A stretch of 64,000 nt of DNA from Paraglaciecola mesophila KMM 241 (GCF_000315015.1 NZ_BAEP01000075.1:326459-390458), one strand, 5' to 3'; positions 27,992 to 37,523 are shown, numbered from the stretch's first letter. Numbers and translations are program-made. The notes: generated by a model from the letters alone, not told the origin.

Positions 27992-29386
27992 ATGAAAACC
28001 CCGACTCTCATCATTTTGACCCTACTATGTGCTGCAGGCGCTTATATTTTAGTGCGTAATCGTGCCTCGGATATCGCCTACCGTGCTGGCAAGAAGCCTG
28101 CGCTTCATTCGTTACCCTATTACTACGGTATGCTTAGCGCACTTTGGTGCGCCTTGCCTTGCTTGTTAATTGTGTTTGTTTGGACTGTCCTCGATGATTA
28201 CGCAGTCCACGCCGCCATTGTGAATTTGTTACCAGAATCGGTGCAAGCCTTGCCCGCAAGCGAAATTGATTTAGTGGTCAACACTGTCATCAATCTAGCC
28301 TTGTATCCTAATGCGTTGTTAAGCAGCAGCACGCCAGATTACTTAATTCAAGCAGGGCAAGATTACTTGCGATGGCAGCAACTTAGCCAGCTTAGTCTGA
28401 CGGTCGTGGTGTTGGTCAGTTTGTTTTTGGCTTTTTCATTATGCTGGGCGCGAATAAAGCCCAAAGTGAAGGCGCGTCAACAAGTTGAGCGTATATTCCA
28501 ATGGGCACTCCTACTGTGCGCTAGCATCGCTATTTTGACCACTATCGGTATTGTGCTATCGGTATTATTTGAATCCTTGCGGTTTTTCCAATCTGTGAGC
28601 TTTTTTGAATTTATATTCGGTACACATTGGAGCCCTCAGACAGCCTTGCGTATTGATCAAGTGGGCGCTTCCGGTGCTTTTGGGGCGGTTCCTTTGTTTG
28701 TTGGTACATTGCTGATTTCTTTTATCGCCATGCTAATTGCTGTACCCGTTGGCTTAATGTCAGCTATTTATTTGTCTGAATATGCCACTCCACAATTGCG
28801 TGCCATCGTCAAACCCATGCTTGAAATTTTGGCGGGTATTCCTTCGGTTGTGTATGGTTTTTTCGCGGCACTCACCGTGGCACCGTTTATTCGTCAATCG
28901 GGCGGATTTTTGGGCTTAGAGGTATCCTCTGAGAGTGCGCTAGCAGCAGGCTTAGTGATGGGCGTGATGATCATTCCGTTTGTGTCATCTTTATCCGATG
29001 ATGTTTTAAAGGCGGTGCCTCAGTCGCTACGTGATGGGTCATTAGGATTAGGGGCAACCCAGTCTGAGACCATCAAGCGAGTGGTTATTCCCGCGGCGTT
29101 GCCGGGTATTGTCAGTGGGGTGTTACTGGCGGCATCACGGGCGATTGGTGAAACCATGATAGTCGTGATGGCGGCCGGTTTGGCCGCGCATCTTACGGTA
29201 AATCCACTCGAGTCAGTGACGACCATTACCGTGCAAATAGTCACGCTATTAGTAGGTGATCAAGAATTTGATAGCCCTAAAACCTTGTCTGCATTTGCTT
29301 TGGGCTTAATGCTGTTTACCGTGACGTTAGCACTTAATTATGTGGCCTTGTATGTGGTGCGCCAATATCGTGAAGAGTACGAATAA
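27992..29386 (+). CDS. pstC: PstC, phosphate ABC transporter permease (long form)
   Basis: PstC is one of the two inner-membrane permeases of the Pst system. The C-terminal 290 residues carry the conserved fold, with PLFVGTLLISFIAMLIAVPV and the EAA-like loop around VPQSLRDGSLGLGATQSE. The N-terminal 170 residues are extra: two more hydrophobic helices, a loop of about 65 residues, and another helix. The total is 464 against 319 in E. coli. Similar long PstC proteins are known in Pseudomonas and other marine genera. It is separated from pstS by 16 bases. Confidence 0.94.
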   Translation: MKTPTLIILTLLCAAGAYILVRNRASDIAYRAGKKPALHSLPYYYGMLSALWCALPCLLIVFVWTVLDDYAVHAAIVNLLPESVQALPASEIDLVVNTVINLALYPNALLSSSTPDYLIQAGQDYLRWQQLSQLSLTVVVLVSLFLAFSLCWARIKPKVKARQQVERIFQWALLLCASIAILTTIGIVLSVLFESLRFFQSVSFFEFIFGTHWSPQTALRIDQVGASGAFGAVPLFVGTLLISFIAMLIAVPVGLMSAIYLSEYATPQLRAIVKPMLEILAGIPSVVYGFFAALTVAPFIRQSGGFLGLEVSSESALAAGLVMGVMIIPFVSSLSDDVLKAVPQSLRDGSLGLGATQSETIKRVVIPAALPGIVSGVLLAASRAIGETMIVVMAAGLAAHLTVNPLESVTTITVQIVTLLVGDQEFDSPKTLSAFALGLMLFTVTLALNYVALYVVRQYREEYE

Positions 29387-29388
29387 TC

Positions 29389-30714
29389 ATGCGCAAGGCC
29401 AGTCATAAATCGTCCACTGCTAAGGTGCCTAGCACAATCGACCTAGTTAACCGTAATCTTGCTAAACGTAAGCGCGCAGAATGGCGTTTCCGTGTGTACG
29501 GCATCGGGGCCATCCTATTCGGTTTTATCTGTTTGCTCATTCTGTTTACCGATATTATCAGCAAAGGACACGGGGCCTTTTTCAAGACCCAGATTCATTT
29601 ACAGATTCATTTTAACCCCCAGCGGTTGCAGGTATTACAGCCCGGTGCTATCGAGCAATTTAACAATGCCAACTACGATAATGTTATCCAGGACGCCCTA
29701 TTTGCAGATAATGCACGTATATCACCAGCATTATTGAGTGCTGTGGATAAGAGGCAACTGCTGAGTTTGATCAGTACCGGAGCGGTGTACAGCCTGAGGG
29801 AAACCTTGACTGATTCACCTGGCGTACTTAACCAATCTGTCGGGGTATGGCTAACAGTCGATGATGATGTGGATAATTACGTCAAAAGTCTTGCCCATGG
29901 CGGAGAGGGTTACACTGGCCGTTTAAGTCAGCAGCAGCAAAGTTGGGTAAACCGCTGGATTGAAAACGGGCAAGTAAGGCAAACATTCAATACCACTTTC
30001 TTTACTTCAGGTGACTCCCGAGAGCCAGAGCAAGCAGGTATTCGTAGCGCACTAATGGGCTCTTTATATATGTTACTGGTTACCATTGGCTTGTCGTTCC
30101 CCATTGGCATTGCCGCCGCTGTATACCTAGAGGAATACGCGCCTATAAATAGAGTGACTGATTTCATTGAAGTGAATATCAACAATTTAGCCGCAGTGCC
30201 CTCAATTATTTTTGGGCTGTTGGGGTTAGCCATTTTTATCGGATTTTTCGATATGCCGCGCTCAGTCCCGTTAGTTGGGGGATTGGTATTGACCCTGATG
30301 ACCTTGCCAACCATTATTATTTCAAGTCGCGCGGCGATTAAAGCGGTTCCATCCTCGATAAGAGATGCAGCCTATGGACTTGGCGCATCGAAAATGCAGG
30401 TTGTGCTTCATCATGTTTTACCGCTTGCTATGCCCGGGGTGTTAACCGGCGCTATTATCGGCTTCGCTCAAGCATTAGGTGAAACGGCCCCATTACTCAT
30501 GATAGGTATGGTGGCATTTATTGTGGATGTGCCTGCGGATTTGATGGATCCGTCAAGTGCTTTACCAGTACAGATTTTTCTGTGGTCTGATAGCCCAGAG
30601 CGAGCCTTTGTTGAGCGTACCTCAGCGGCGATCATGGTGTTACTTGCTTTTTTAATTTCAATGAATGGCTTAGCGGTTTGGTTGCGCCATCGTCTTGGTC
30701 GCAGTCATCAATAG
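29389..30714 (+). CDS. pstA: PstA, phosphate ABC transporter permease (long form)
   Basis: PstA is the second Pst permease. One hydrophobic helix (about residues 38-60) is followed by a large non-membrane segment, probably periplasmic (about 65-215). The transmembrane core then has SLYMLLVTIGLSFPIGIAAA and the cytoplasmic loop AVPSSIRDAAYGLGASKMQ. The core is conserved; the 150-residue insert makes the protein 441 residues rather than 296. The start ATG is two bases after the pstC stop codon, so translation is coupled. Confidence 0.94.
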   Translation: MRKASHKSSTAKVPSTIDLVNRNLAKRKRAEWRFRVYGIGAILFGFICLLILFTDIISKGHGAFFKTQIHLQIHFNPQRLQVLQPGAIEQFNNANYDNVIQDALFADNARISPALLSAVDKRQLLSLISTGAVYSLRETLTDSPGVLNQSVGVWLTVDDDVDNYVKSLAHGGEGYTGRLSQQQQSWVNRWIENGQVRQTFNTTFFTSGDSREPEQAGIRSALMGSLYMLLVTIGLSFPIGIAAAVYLEEYAPINRVTDFIEVNINNLAAVPSIIFGLLGLAIFIGFFDMPRSVPLVGGLVLTLMTLPTIIISSRAAIKAVPSSIRDAAYGLGASKMQVVLHHVLPLAMPGVLTGAIIGFAQALGETAPLLMIGMVAFIVDVPADLMDPSSALPVQIFLWSDSPERAFVERTSAAIMVLLAFLISMNGLAVWLRHRLGRSHQ

Positions 30715-30726
30715 TAGGAATAGATA

Positions 30727-31599
30727 GTGAATTCAAAGTCAGGATATAACCGTTTGTTCGACCCTATGGCTGAGACAGGGCAGGCCTTAGATTTTTCTCA
30801 GCATGGCCTGGGGCAAAAAACCGTCGGTAACCCTTTTTCAGTCAAGGCTAAAATGTCGGTGCGTAATCTGAATGTGTACTACGATGACAAGCAGGCTATT
30901 CATGACGTGAGTTTAGATATTAACCGGAATGAAGTGATGGCGATGATTGGCCCTTCAGGTTGCGGTAAATCGACTTTTCTGCGCTGCCTTAATCGCATGA
31001 ATGACACCATAGAAAACTGCAATGTTAATGGTGAAGTCACACTTGATGAGCAAGATATTTATCATAAAAAGCAAGATGTTGTACCGCTGCGAGCGAGAGT
31101 CGGTATTGTGTTTCAAAAGCCTAACCCGTTTCCTAAATCGATATACGAAAATGTGGCCTATGGGCCAAAAGTCCATGGGCTTGTCTCACGACGTGCCCAG
31201 TTAGATGAAATTGTCGAAGACAGCTTACGTAAAGCTAGCCTGTGGGATGAAGTAAAAGACCGCTTGTTTTCTCCAGGTACCGGCTTATCTGGCGGGCAAC
31301 AACAACGTTTGTGTATTGCGCGCACGATAGCGGTAAGCCCAGAAGTTATTTTAATGGATGAGCCCTGTTCAGCGCTCGACCCCATTGCAACGGCTAGAAT
31401 AGAAGAGTTAATGGCGGAGTTAAGCCAAAACTTTACCATCGCCATAGTCACGCACTCTATGCAACAAGCCGCTAGGGTGTCGAGTCGAACAGCTTATTTC
31501 CACATGGGGCGGCTGATCGAAGTAAACGACACGCGCCGCGTATTTACCAATCCAGAGCATGAGCTTACCGAAGCCTATATTACCGGCCGATTCGGTTAA
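30727..31599 (+). CDS. pstB: PstB, phosphate ABC transporter ATPase
   Basis: PstB powers the Pst transporter. Walker A is GPSGCGKST, the ABC signature is [13 protein letters not shown], and Walker B is [13 protein letters not shown]. The start is a GTG at 30727 with AGGAA upstream. About 35 residues precede the conserved region, a longer N-terminus than in E. coli. It sits 12 bases after pstA and 15 before phoU. Confidence 0.97.
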   Translation: MNSKSGYNRLFDPMAETGQALDFSQHGLGQKTVGNPFSVKAKMSVRNLNVYYDDKQAIHDVSLDINRNEVMAMIGPSGCGKSTFLRCLNRMNDTIENCNVNGEVTLDEQDIYHKKQDVVPLRARVGIVFQKPNPFPKSIYENVAYGPKVHGLVSRRAQLDEIVEDSLRKASLWDEVKDRLFSPGTGLSGGQQQRLCIARTIAVSPEVILMDEPCSALDPIATARIEELMAELSQNFTIAIVTHSMQQAARVSSRTAYFHMGRLIEVNDTRRVFTNPEHELTEAYITGRFG

Positions 31600-31614
31600 C
31601 CTAAGGAGCACCAT

Positions 31615-32316
31615 ATGGAACGCCATATTTCTCAGCGCTTTGACTCTGATTTAGAAGCACTGAAAAGCCAAGTCCTAGAAATGGGCGGCATAGTTGAGCA
31701 ACAGATTATCGATTCAGTCAAAGCGATAGAATCCGTCAATCGACCTCTAGCCGAACATGTTCTGGAAGTTGAAGATGATGTCGATCGCCGCGAGGTTTTA
31801 CTCGACGAAAATTGCACCATGATTTTAGCGTGTCGCCAACCCGCAGCATCAGATTTACGTATGGTGCTATCAGTTACTAAGATGACCCGTGACTTGGAAA
31901 GAATGGGCGATGAAGCACAGAAAATCGCTCAAATGGCCATCGCCCTAAGTGATGATGGTGCAGCGCCAGGTGGTTACGAAGAAATTCGTCACATGGGGGC
32001 TTTAGTGCAAAAAATGGTGAATTCAGTGCTAGATGCATTTGCTCGTTTCGATGCAGACAAAGCCTTAGATGTCGCTCGCGCCGATACCCAAGTAGACAGA
32101 GAATATAAGTCTGCTATGCGTGAAATTGTTACCTATATGATGGAGGATCCGCGCTCTATTGGCCGTGTTATGAATATTTTGTGGGCCCTTCGTTCAATAG
32201 AGCGGATTGGTGATCATGCACGCAATATCGCTGAGCACATTATATATCTGGTCAAAGGGTATGACGTGCGTCACACCAGTGTGCACGAAATAGAAAAGAG
32301 ACTTAACAAGCCTTAA
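31615..32316 (+). CDS. phoU: PhoU, phosphate signalling regulator
   Basis: PhoU joins the Pst transporter to the PhoR kinase and keeps the Pho regulon off when phosphate is plentiful. The 233-residue, all-helical protein has two three-helix repeats with metal-binding motifs: ERMGDEAQKIAQMA in the first and ERIGDHARNIAEHI in the second. TAAGGAG is a strong ribosome site. It closes the pst operon; phoB and phoR are not in the window. Confidence 0.97.
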   Translation: MERHISQRFDSDLEALKSQVLEMGGIVEQQIIDSVKAIESVNRPLAEHVLEVEDDVDRREVLLDENCTMILACRQPAASDLRMVLSVTKMTRDLERMGDEAQKIAQMAIALSDDGAAPGGYEEIRHMGALVQKMVNSVLDAFARFDADKALDVARADTQVDREYKSAMREIVTYMMEDPRSIGRVMNILWALRSIERIGDHARNIAEHIIYLVKGYDVRHTSVHEIEKRLNKP

Positions 32317-32449
32317 ACTCTCTTGTTTTGGCTGAAACGCGCGCCTGAAACGCGCATTTCAGCGATTCTAAGCTAATACTGCCTTTCGTTCGATAGATTA
32401 GCTCTCTCCAACACTCCACTTTTCATAAATTATTCACATAACTGTCATT

Positions 32450-32478
32450 TTGTCATGCAATCGTCACAAAAGTGTCAT
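32450..32478 (+). promoter_or_regulatory. Pho box upstream of the phosphate-type porin
   Basis: Heptamers TTGTCAT, TCGTCAC and GTGTCAT lie at 11-bp steps, with a further CTGTCAT at 32442 out of phase. A TACAAT hexamer at 32497-32502 could be the -10 element. The porin start codon is about 230 bases downstream, which implies an untranslated leader near 200 bases. The rest of this 390-base gap shows nothing that I can name. Confidence 0.72.
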
Positions 32479-32706
32479 ACATTGCGCGCAATTCAGTACA
32501 ATGCCCCATATACTGAACATATGAGCAAATACCGTATGTTTATTGGGCATTGATAAAACAAAGTAAGCCGTAACATCGATACCTATAGTGTTAGCCAATG
32601 GCATATGCAGTCAGGGACAATCAGACACGAAGTCATCAGCAATTTGATTGGTATGTATCATTGCCCTTTGCAGAAGTTTACGGCTGCGTAATTGGAACTC
32701 GTTTGT

Positions 32707-34092
32707 ATGAATATTAAATCCTCCTTGATTGCTTGCGTCTCGTTAGCCGCCCTGTTGCCTATTAATGCCATTGCACAAACTATTACTGATGAAGATTTAG
32801 GTGCGCTTATCAAACGCATAAATCAGTTAGAGCAAGAAGTGCGTTCATTACGCAGCGAACTGGACTCTGTTGGCTCTAAGCAGGTTGGCTTAGCGCAAAA
32901 AGAACAGAAACAAGACCAGAACAAGGGCGTTATTGTGATTAAAGATGACTCAGACGATGAACCTTCTGTCTCTTTTAATTGGAAAGGCGCCCCTGAAATT
33001 AAAGGTGACGGCGGGTGGAGTGTTAAACCCAAAGGCCGCGTGCTTTATGATTTCAACAATCTTTCATCTGTGCCTTCAAGCCTTGATATACCAGGAGAAG
33101 GCCTTTCCAGTGAAGCTAGGCGTCTTCGTTTTGGGATCCAAGGTACGATGCCTGGGAGCTTTGGTTACAAACTTATCGCTGATTATCTAGATGGCGTTAA
33201 GCTGACGGATGCATACTTTACCTACGAAGATGGACCGTTAACTCTCACGCTTGGCCAGCACAATACTTTCCAAGGGCTTGAAGAGCTATCAAGCAGTAAT
33301 GATACTAGTTTTGTAGAGCGCGCAGCTTACACAGATGCTTTTGGTTTCGAGCGTCGAGTAGGCCTTTCTGCTACCTACAAGCTCAATGACTTTCTACTCG
33401 AAGGTGGTGTGTTTACTGATAACATTGATGATTTAGACGATGGTAATAATTCGTTTAGCGTTGATGGTCGAGTTAGCTACACAACTGTGATTGACGATAC
33501 TTTTATTCACTTAGGTAGTTCAGTGCATGTGCGCGACTTAGGTAATGAAATTGACAGTATTCGTTATCGCCAGCGTCCGTTTGTTCACAGTGTTAATACC
33601 CGCTTTATCAATACAGATGACATTTCAGGGGCAACGGATGAATTGAGTTATGGCCTTGAAGCGGCGGCAATTGCTGGGCGTTTTCATGTCGTAGCTGAAA
33701 CCCATTGGGCCCACGTGGCCCGTTCAGAATTTGCTGACCCGACCTTTTTTGGTGGCTCTATTGAAGCTGGCTACTATTTAACTCAAGACACGCGCGAATA
33801 TAAAGGTGGGGTCTTTAAAGGTGTGAAAGTAAACGATCCTGTAAGCAATGGTGGAACAGGGGCGTGGCAGATTAACTTTCGCTTTGACCGACTGGATTTG
33901 GTTGATGCAGGTATAGTGGGCGGTGCACAGGACGCCTACATGGCATCGCTGATTTGGACACCGGTAAATGAAGTGCGCTTCTTGTTTAATTATGCTCATC
34001 TGTCCTATACGGATGCCCTTAATATTGTAGAAGGGGCACCAAATGACTTTTCTGTGAATGTGATTGGTTTACGAGGGCAACTAGGGTTTTAA
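32707..34092 (+). CDS. Phosphate-selective porin, OprP/OprO type
   Basis: This outer-membrane beta-barrel most resembles the Pseudomonas OprP/OprO porins that admit phosphate or polyphosphate. The ATG at 32707 gives a signal peptide (LPINAIAQ end, about residue 24), then a periplasmic coiled coil (about 25-65, LIKRINQLEQEVRSLRSEL), then the barrel. The barrel region has FNWKGAPEI, RLRFGIQGTMPGSFGYKL and the terminal aromatic residue GQLGF expected for outer-membrane insertion. It lies just after phoU and has its own Pho box, supporting a phosphate role. The anion preference itself is inferred. Confidence 0.87.
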   Translation: MNIKSSLIACVSLAALLPINAIAQTITDEDLGALIKRINQLEQEVRSLRSELDSVGSKQVGLAQKEQKQDQNKGVIVIKDDSDDEPSVSFNWKGAPEIKGDGGWSVKPKGRVLYDFNNLSSVPSSLDIPGEGLSSEARRLRFGIQGTMPGSFGYKLIADYLDGVKLTDAYFTYEDGPLTLTLGQHNTFQGLEELSSSNDTSFVERAAYTDAFGFERRVGLSATYKLNDFLLEGGVFTDNIDDLDDGNNSFSVDGRVSYTTVIDDTFIHLGSSVHVRDLGNEIDSIRYRQRPFVHSVNTRFINTDDISGATDELSYGLEAAAIAGRFHVVAETHWAHVARSEFADPTFFGGSIEAGYYLTQDTREYKGGVFKGVKVNDPVSNGGTGAWQINFRFDRLDLVDAGIVGGAQDAYMASLIWTPVNEVRFLFNYAHLSYTDALNIVEGAPNDFSVNVIGLRGQLGF

Positions 34093-34330
34093 TTAAGCTG
34101 GTGCGGGCACCTCTTATCGTCATCTTTGACGCTAAAATGCACTTGCGAAATGCCTGTAACTTGTCAAATTAACAGCAACAAATCTGGGCAATGCTGTTGT
34201 CAGGAGCGGCTTTAGCATTTATTGCATAACTTTTACATTTGAGTGATAAAAAGAATGCAAAATCAACAAGAAACGCCTGCATATTTGATTTAAACTTCGT
34301 TTATCAATCGTTTTTTTTAATGAGTCTTAC

Positions 34331-35242
34331 ATGAAGTGGCCTAATCTTAAACACCTGCATTATCTTGTCACCTTGCACCAGGAACAGCATTTTCACCGAG
34401 CTGCTGATCATTGCCACGTAAGCCAATCCACATTGAGCACTGCCATTCAGAATTTAGAAGAGCAGTTTGGCTGTCAGTTACTTGAGCGTGAACACAAAAC
34501 CTTTGTTTTTACGCCTTTTGGATTGGAGCTGGTTGAGCGCAGCCGCCGCTTGTTAAATGAAGCCAATGAGCTGGTAGATTTCGCCCAAACGGCGGGTGAT
34601 TGGCAATCTGGTAATTTGAAAATAGGCGTGATCCCTACCATTGCGCCGTTTTTTTTCGAGGGTTTGATCAGTGCTGTGCAACAAAACTTGCCTGGTATCA
34701 CGTTACAGCTTCAAGAAGACACCACCACTAATTTATTGAGCCAGTTAAATGAAGGTATTTTGGACCTACTGGTTTTAGCCTTGCCCATGGAAACACCGGG
34801 CTGCAAGCAGTTAGTGATTGGCCATGACCCGTTTCATTTAATCGCCCATTCTGATTTGGTGGACACCCTGCCAATGCCTATGGATGTGTCTGCATTGCCC
34901 GCTAAAAGTGTCTTTTTGCTGCAGCAGGAGCATTGCATGACCGGGCACGCGGTAAGTGCCTGTAACCTGCGTCACAAAGAACAAGTCAATACACTTGCCG
35001 CCAGCAGTTTGTATACTTTAGTGCAGCTGGCTAACAGTAAACTGGGCTTTACTTTTATGCCTGAACTAGCGATACAGAATCATATTCTGAGCACATCCAA
35101 ATTGGTCTCGCTACCCGCAGAAGACAGTGCTTATCGCGAAATTGGTTTAGTATGGCGCAATGCAACCACACGCGTTCGCTTGTTTCGCTATCTAGCAGAA
35201 TTGCTGGCTCCTTTGACACCGATCCCCACCTTGAAAAAATAA
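34331..35242 (+). CDS. oxyR: OxyR, peroxide-sensing LysR-type regulator
   Basis: OxyR activates peroxide-defence genes when hydrogen peroxide forms a disulfide in it. The protein has a LysR winged helix at the N-terminus (residues about 8-65) and the effector domain. Cys202 and Cys211 in HCMTGHAVSAC have the C-X8-C spacing of the E. coli redox pair (Cys199/Cys208), and the context after them (SSLYTLVQLANSKLGFTFMP) also matches OxyR. Length is 303 residues. It stands alone between the porin and the ECF operon. Confidence 0.93.
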   Translation: MKWPNLKHLHYLVTLHQEQHFHRAADHCHVSQSTLSTAIQNLEEQFGCQLLEREHKTFVFTPFGLELVERSRRLLNEANELVDFAQTAGDWQSGNLKIGVIPTIAPFFFEGLISAVQQNLPGITLQLQEDTTTNLLSQLNEGILDLLVLALPMETPGCKQLVIGHDPFHLIAHSDLVDTLPMPMDVSALPAKSVFLLQQEHCMTGHAVSACNLRHKEQVNTLAASSLYTLVQLANSKLGFTFMPELAIQNHILSTSKLVSLPAEDSAYREIGLVWRNATTRVRLFRYLAELLAPLTPIPTLKK

Positions 35243-35316
35243 ATGTTCTTTTATTCAAACTTTTTAAACCGGCCTTTCGACTTTATTTATAGTCAACACA
35301 ATAGGGAATCGATTTG

Positions 35317-35865
35317 GTGTTTGAGAAGAGCGATGAGCAGCTAATAGAGAAAGCACTGAAAGGGCACAAAAAAGCCTGGTTTAGTCTACTCAAACGCTAT
35401 GAAAAGCCTGTTTATCACTACGGGCTGCGCATGACAGGTAATAACGCCGACGCGCTGGATCTGCTGCAAGATGTGTTTATTTCGGTATTTCGAAACCTGT
35501 CCAACTATCGTGGTGATGGGAGCTTTAAAGGCTGGTTATTTAGAATTGCGCATTATCGCTGCATCGAGTTTTATCGCCGTAAGCGCCCTATGCAAGGGCT
35601 TGATGATGCCCCGGAAATACCCTGCGACACCGCTCCCGCTGACCAACGTATAGAGAGCACCCAGCGCAATGCGCAGTTGGTCAGTGCGATGCAGCAATTG
35701 CCTTTGGCACAAAAATCAGTGATAGAGCTGAAATTTTTTGGTCATTTTACCTTTGAAGAAATCGCTGAACAAACGGGTATGTCGGTTAATACAGCAAAGT
35801 CTCGTTTATACAGCGCGTTATCTAGAATGAAAATCTTAATGGAGGTGGATTATGTCGAACTATGA
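35317..35865 (+). CDS. ECF-type RNA polymerase sigma factor
   Basis: This is a group 4 sigma factor. Region 2 is at about residues 25-95 (ALDLLQDVFISVFRNLSNY and GSFKGWLFRIAHYRCIEFY), and region 4 is at about 120-175 (LPLAQKSVIELKFFGHFTF and then a helix-turn-helix in EIAEQTGMSVNTAKSRLYSA). The start is a GTG at 35317, with AGGGA nine bases upstream; a TTG at 35314 is also possible. The next gene overlaps its end by 14 bases, as for a sigma/anti-sigma pair. I cannot assign it to a named ECF group. Confidence 0.93.
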   Translation: MFEKSDEQLIEKALKGHKKAWFSLLKRYEKPVYHYGLRMTGNNADALDLLQDVFISVFRNLSNYRGDGSFKGWLFRIAHYRCIEFYRRKRPMQGLDDAPEIPCDTAPADQRIESTQRNAQLVSAMQQLPLAQKSVIELKFFGHFTFEEIAEQTGMSVNTAKSRLYSALSRMKILMEVDYVEL

Positions 35866-36502
35866 CAACGCCGAACTTCTGGCCTTGTGGCTAGAAGACA
35901 AGCTGACCCCAAAACAACGGGACGAATTTGAACAACGCTGTATCAAAGATAGTCAATTTGCTGAGCAGGTGGATACGGCCGCTATGGTTAAAGTAGGTGC
36001 TGATGTTTATTCCTCTTCTGAGGTCCCACAATGGAATAAAGCCGCAACCTTTGAGCCCCAGCAAGCTCGTAATAGTTGGTCGTGGTTATCCGGCGTATCT
36101 TTCGTGACGTCAGCGCTGGCTATTGTGCTGGTGTTAACGGGGACGCAAGTCACCACTTCTGAAGGGGAGCTGCGTATTCGCTTCGGTTCAGGGCAGTCAG
36201 AACAGGCATTAGTGAAATTAGTGGATAGCAAGTTAGATGCGTTTAAACAAAATCAACAAGACGCATTTACTTTGTATGCGCAAACGCTGCAGCAACAGCA
36301 GTTAGAAAGCGCAAGCCAACTGACGAATTATTTATTGAGTTCAAGTCGCAAGGAGCGCCGCGAAGACTTTGCCGAACTGATTAAGTTTGTTAATCAGCAG
36401 CGCAGCGACGATCAACTTTTTTATGCGCGCCAACTCAATCAATTACAACAAGACGTTTATCATGATGCGACTGGCGTCGCATTAGAAAGTATTCAACAGT
36501 AG
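35852..36502 (+). CDS. Probable membrane anti-sigma factor, non-zinc type
   Basis: The gene overlaps the sigma factor gene by 14 bases and its product has the expected shape: a cytoplasmic region (1-75), one membrane helix (about 77-97) and a periplasmic part (100-216). The start, ELLALWLEDKLTPKQRDEFE, resembles the anti-sigma helical domain. The HxxxCxxC motif of zinc anti-sigma factors is absent (a single Cys30). The periplasmic domain is Gln-rich and likely coiled coil (about 115-210). I infer anti-sigma function from position and form; there is no direct family match I can name. Confidence 0.75.
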   Translation: MSNYDNAELLALWLEDKLTPKQRDEFEQRCIKDSQFAEQVDTAAMVKVGADVYSSSEVPQWNKAATFEPQQARNSWSWLSGVSFVTSALAIVLVLTGTQVTTSEGELRIRFGSGQSEQALVKLVDSKLDAFKQNQQDAFTLYAQTLQQQQLESASQLTNYLLSSSRKERREDFAELIKFVNQQRSDDQLFYARQLNQLQQDVYHDATGVALESIQQ

Positions 36503-36512
36503 AGGTAGCCTT

Positions 36513-37436
36513 ATGAACATGTCTAAACGTATTTTCGCCCTCAGCACAGTGCTTGTCGCCATGTGGACATCCCCCGTTTTAGCTGACACGGATAAGCAGG
36601 ATTTGACCGGCGAGCTAGAAATAATGAGCAGTATTTTACAAACTGCACTCAAGCAAGATAACCAAAGAGGAAGTCTGAGCATACGAGATATCGGCTATAC
36701 CTATCTGCAAAATCAAGGCGTGGTATTTAAACTGGATTTAAATCGCTATGGTAGCAGGCAGGTATTCTTTATCGATGGTCACCCATCTGTGCCTGTCGCG
36801 CCGCTTGCGCCTAACGTTTTTGATATGCAAGACCTCGATATCGACATTCACATGGACGAAGATGAAATAGAGGATGCAGTAGAAGACGCTATGGAGCGAG
36901 CAAAATATTTATCACGTGAATCAAGCAGTAAATTGCGGTCCCTTGGTGAAAAACTACGGGAGTTCTCGAGGGAACAGCGCGAGTATGAGCGTCGTAGTCG
37001 AGATCTTGAGTTTGAAAAAAGCAACAGTAACAGCGAACGTAAAGCTAACATCGATGAGCAGTTAGGAGAGTTAAACGCTGAGCTCAAAAAACTTCAAACA
37101 AAACGCACAGAGGTCGAAAGATACAAAACGAAAATCGAGACCGAACGCCAAGCGCAATTACAACAACGAAAAGAGGCCGCCGAACAAGAACGTAAGCGCT
37201 TTTTAGCCAACTTTGAACAAAATTTAGGCCAGGTGTTGTGCCGCTATGGTGCTGGGCTTAACGCCCTTGATGATAAAGAGCATGTGAATTTTGTACTTAG
37301 TCATTTTGCTTCATCGACCAGTAACAGCAATCAAGACCGAGTCTATGTCTTTAAACACAGCGACATTCAGGCCTGTGTAAAAGATAAAATTAATCACGAG
37401 ACACTGCTGAACAACAGCCAAGTGTACGCCTTTTAG
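36513..37436 (+). CDS. Exported acidic/coiled-coil protein of the ECF operon
   Basis: I do not recognise this family. A signal peptide ends near residue 24 (SPVLA). Residues 25-95 look globular, residues 103-130 are strongly acidic (DMQDLDIDIHMDEDEIED), residues 135-235 are a charged coiled coil rich in Arg, Lys and Glu, and the last 70 residues contain two cysteines (243 and 288). It follows the putative anti-sigma gene by 10 bases. It may be the sensor, target or regulator of the sigma pathway in the envelope; nothing in the sequence decides. Confidence 0.82.
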   Translation: MNMSKRIFALSTVLVAMWTSPVLADTDKQDLTGELEIMSSILQTALKQDNQRGSLSIRDIGYTYLQNQGVVFKLDLNRYGSRQVFFIDGHPSVPVAPLAPNVFDMQDLDIDIHMDEDEIEDAVEDAMERAKYLSRESSSKLRSLGEKLREFSREQREYERRSRDLEFEKSNSNSERKANIDEQLGELNAELKKLQTKRTEVERYKTKIETERQAQLQQRKEAAEQERKRFLANFEQNLGQVLCRYGAGLNALDDKEHVNFVLSHFASSTSNSNQDRVYVFKHSDIQACVKDKINHETLLNNSQVYAF

Positions 37437-37486
37437 GTTTAGCGTTATCGCATTTATCTTCTTTTCATCGGTAATCAAATGCCTAC

Positions 37487-37523
37487 AAAAAGGCGGCTAT
37501 AACGTAAGTTTAGCCGCCTTTTT
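37487..37523 (+). terminator. Terminator of the ECF operon
   Basis: A perfect 13-bp stem (AAAAAGGCGGCTA / TAGCCGCCTTTTT) with an 11-base loop is followed by AGG. Five A residues on one side and five T on the other would let it work in both directions. Confidence 0.88.
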
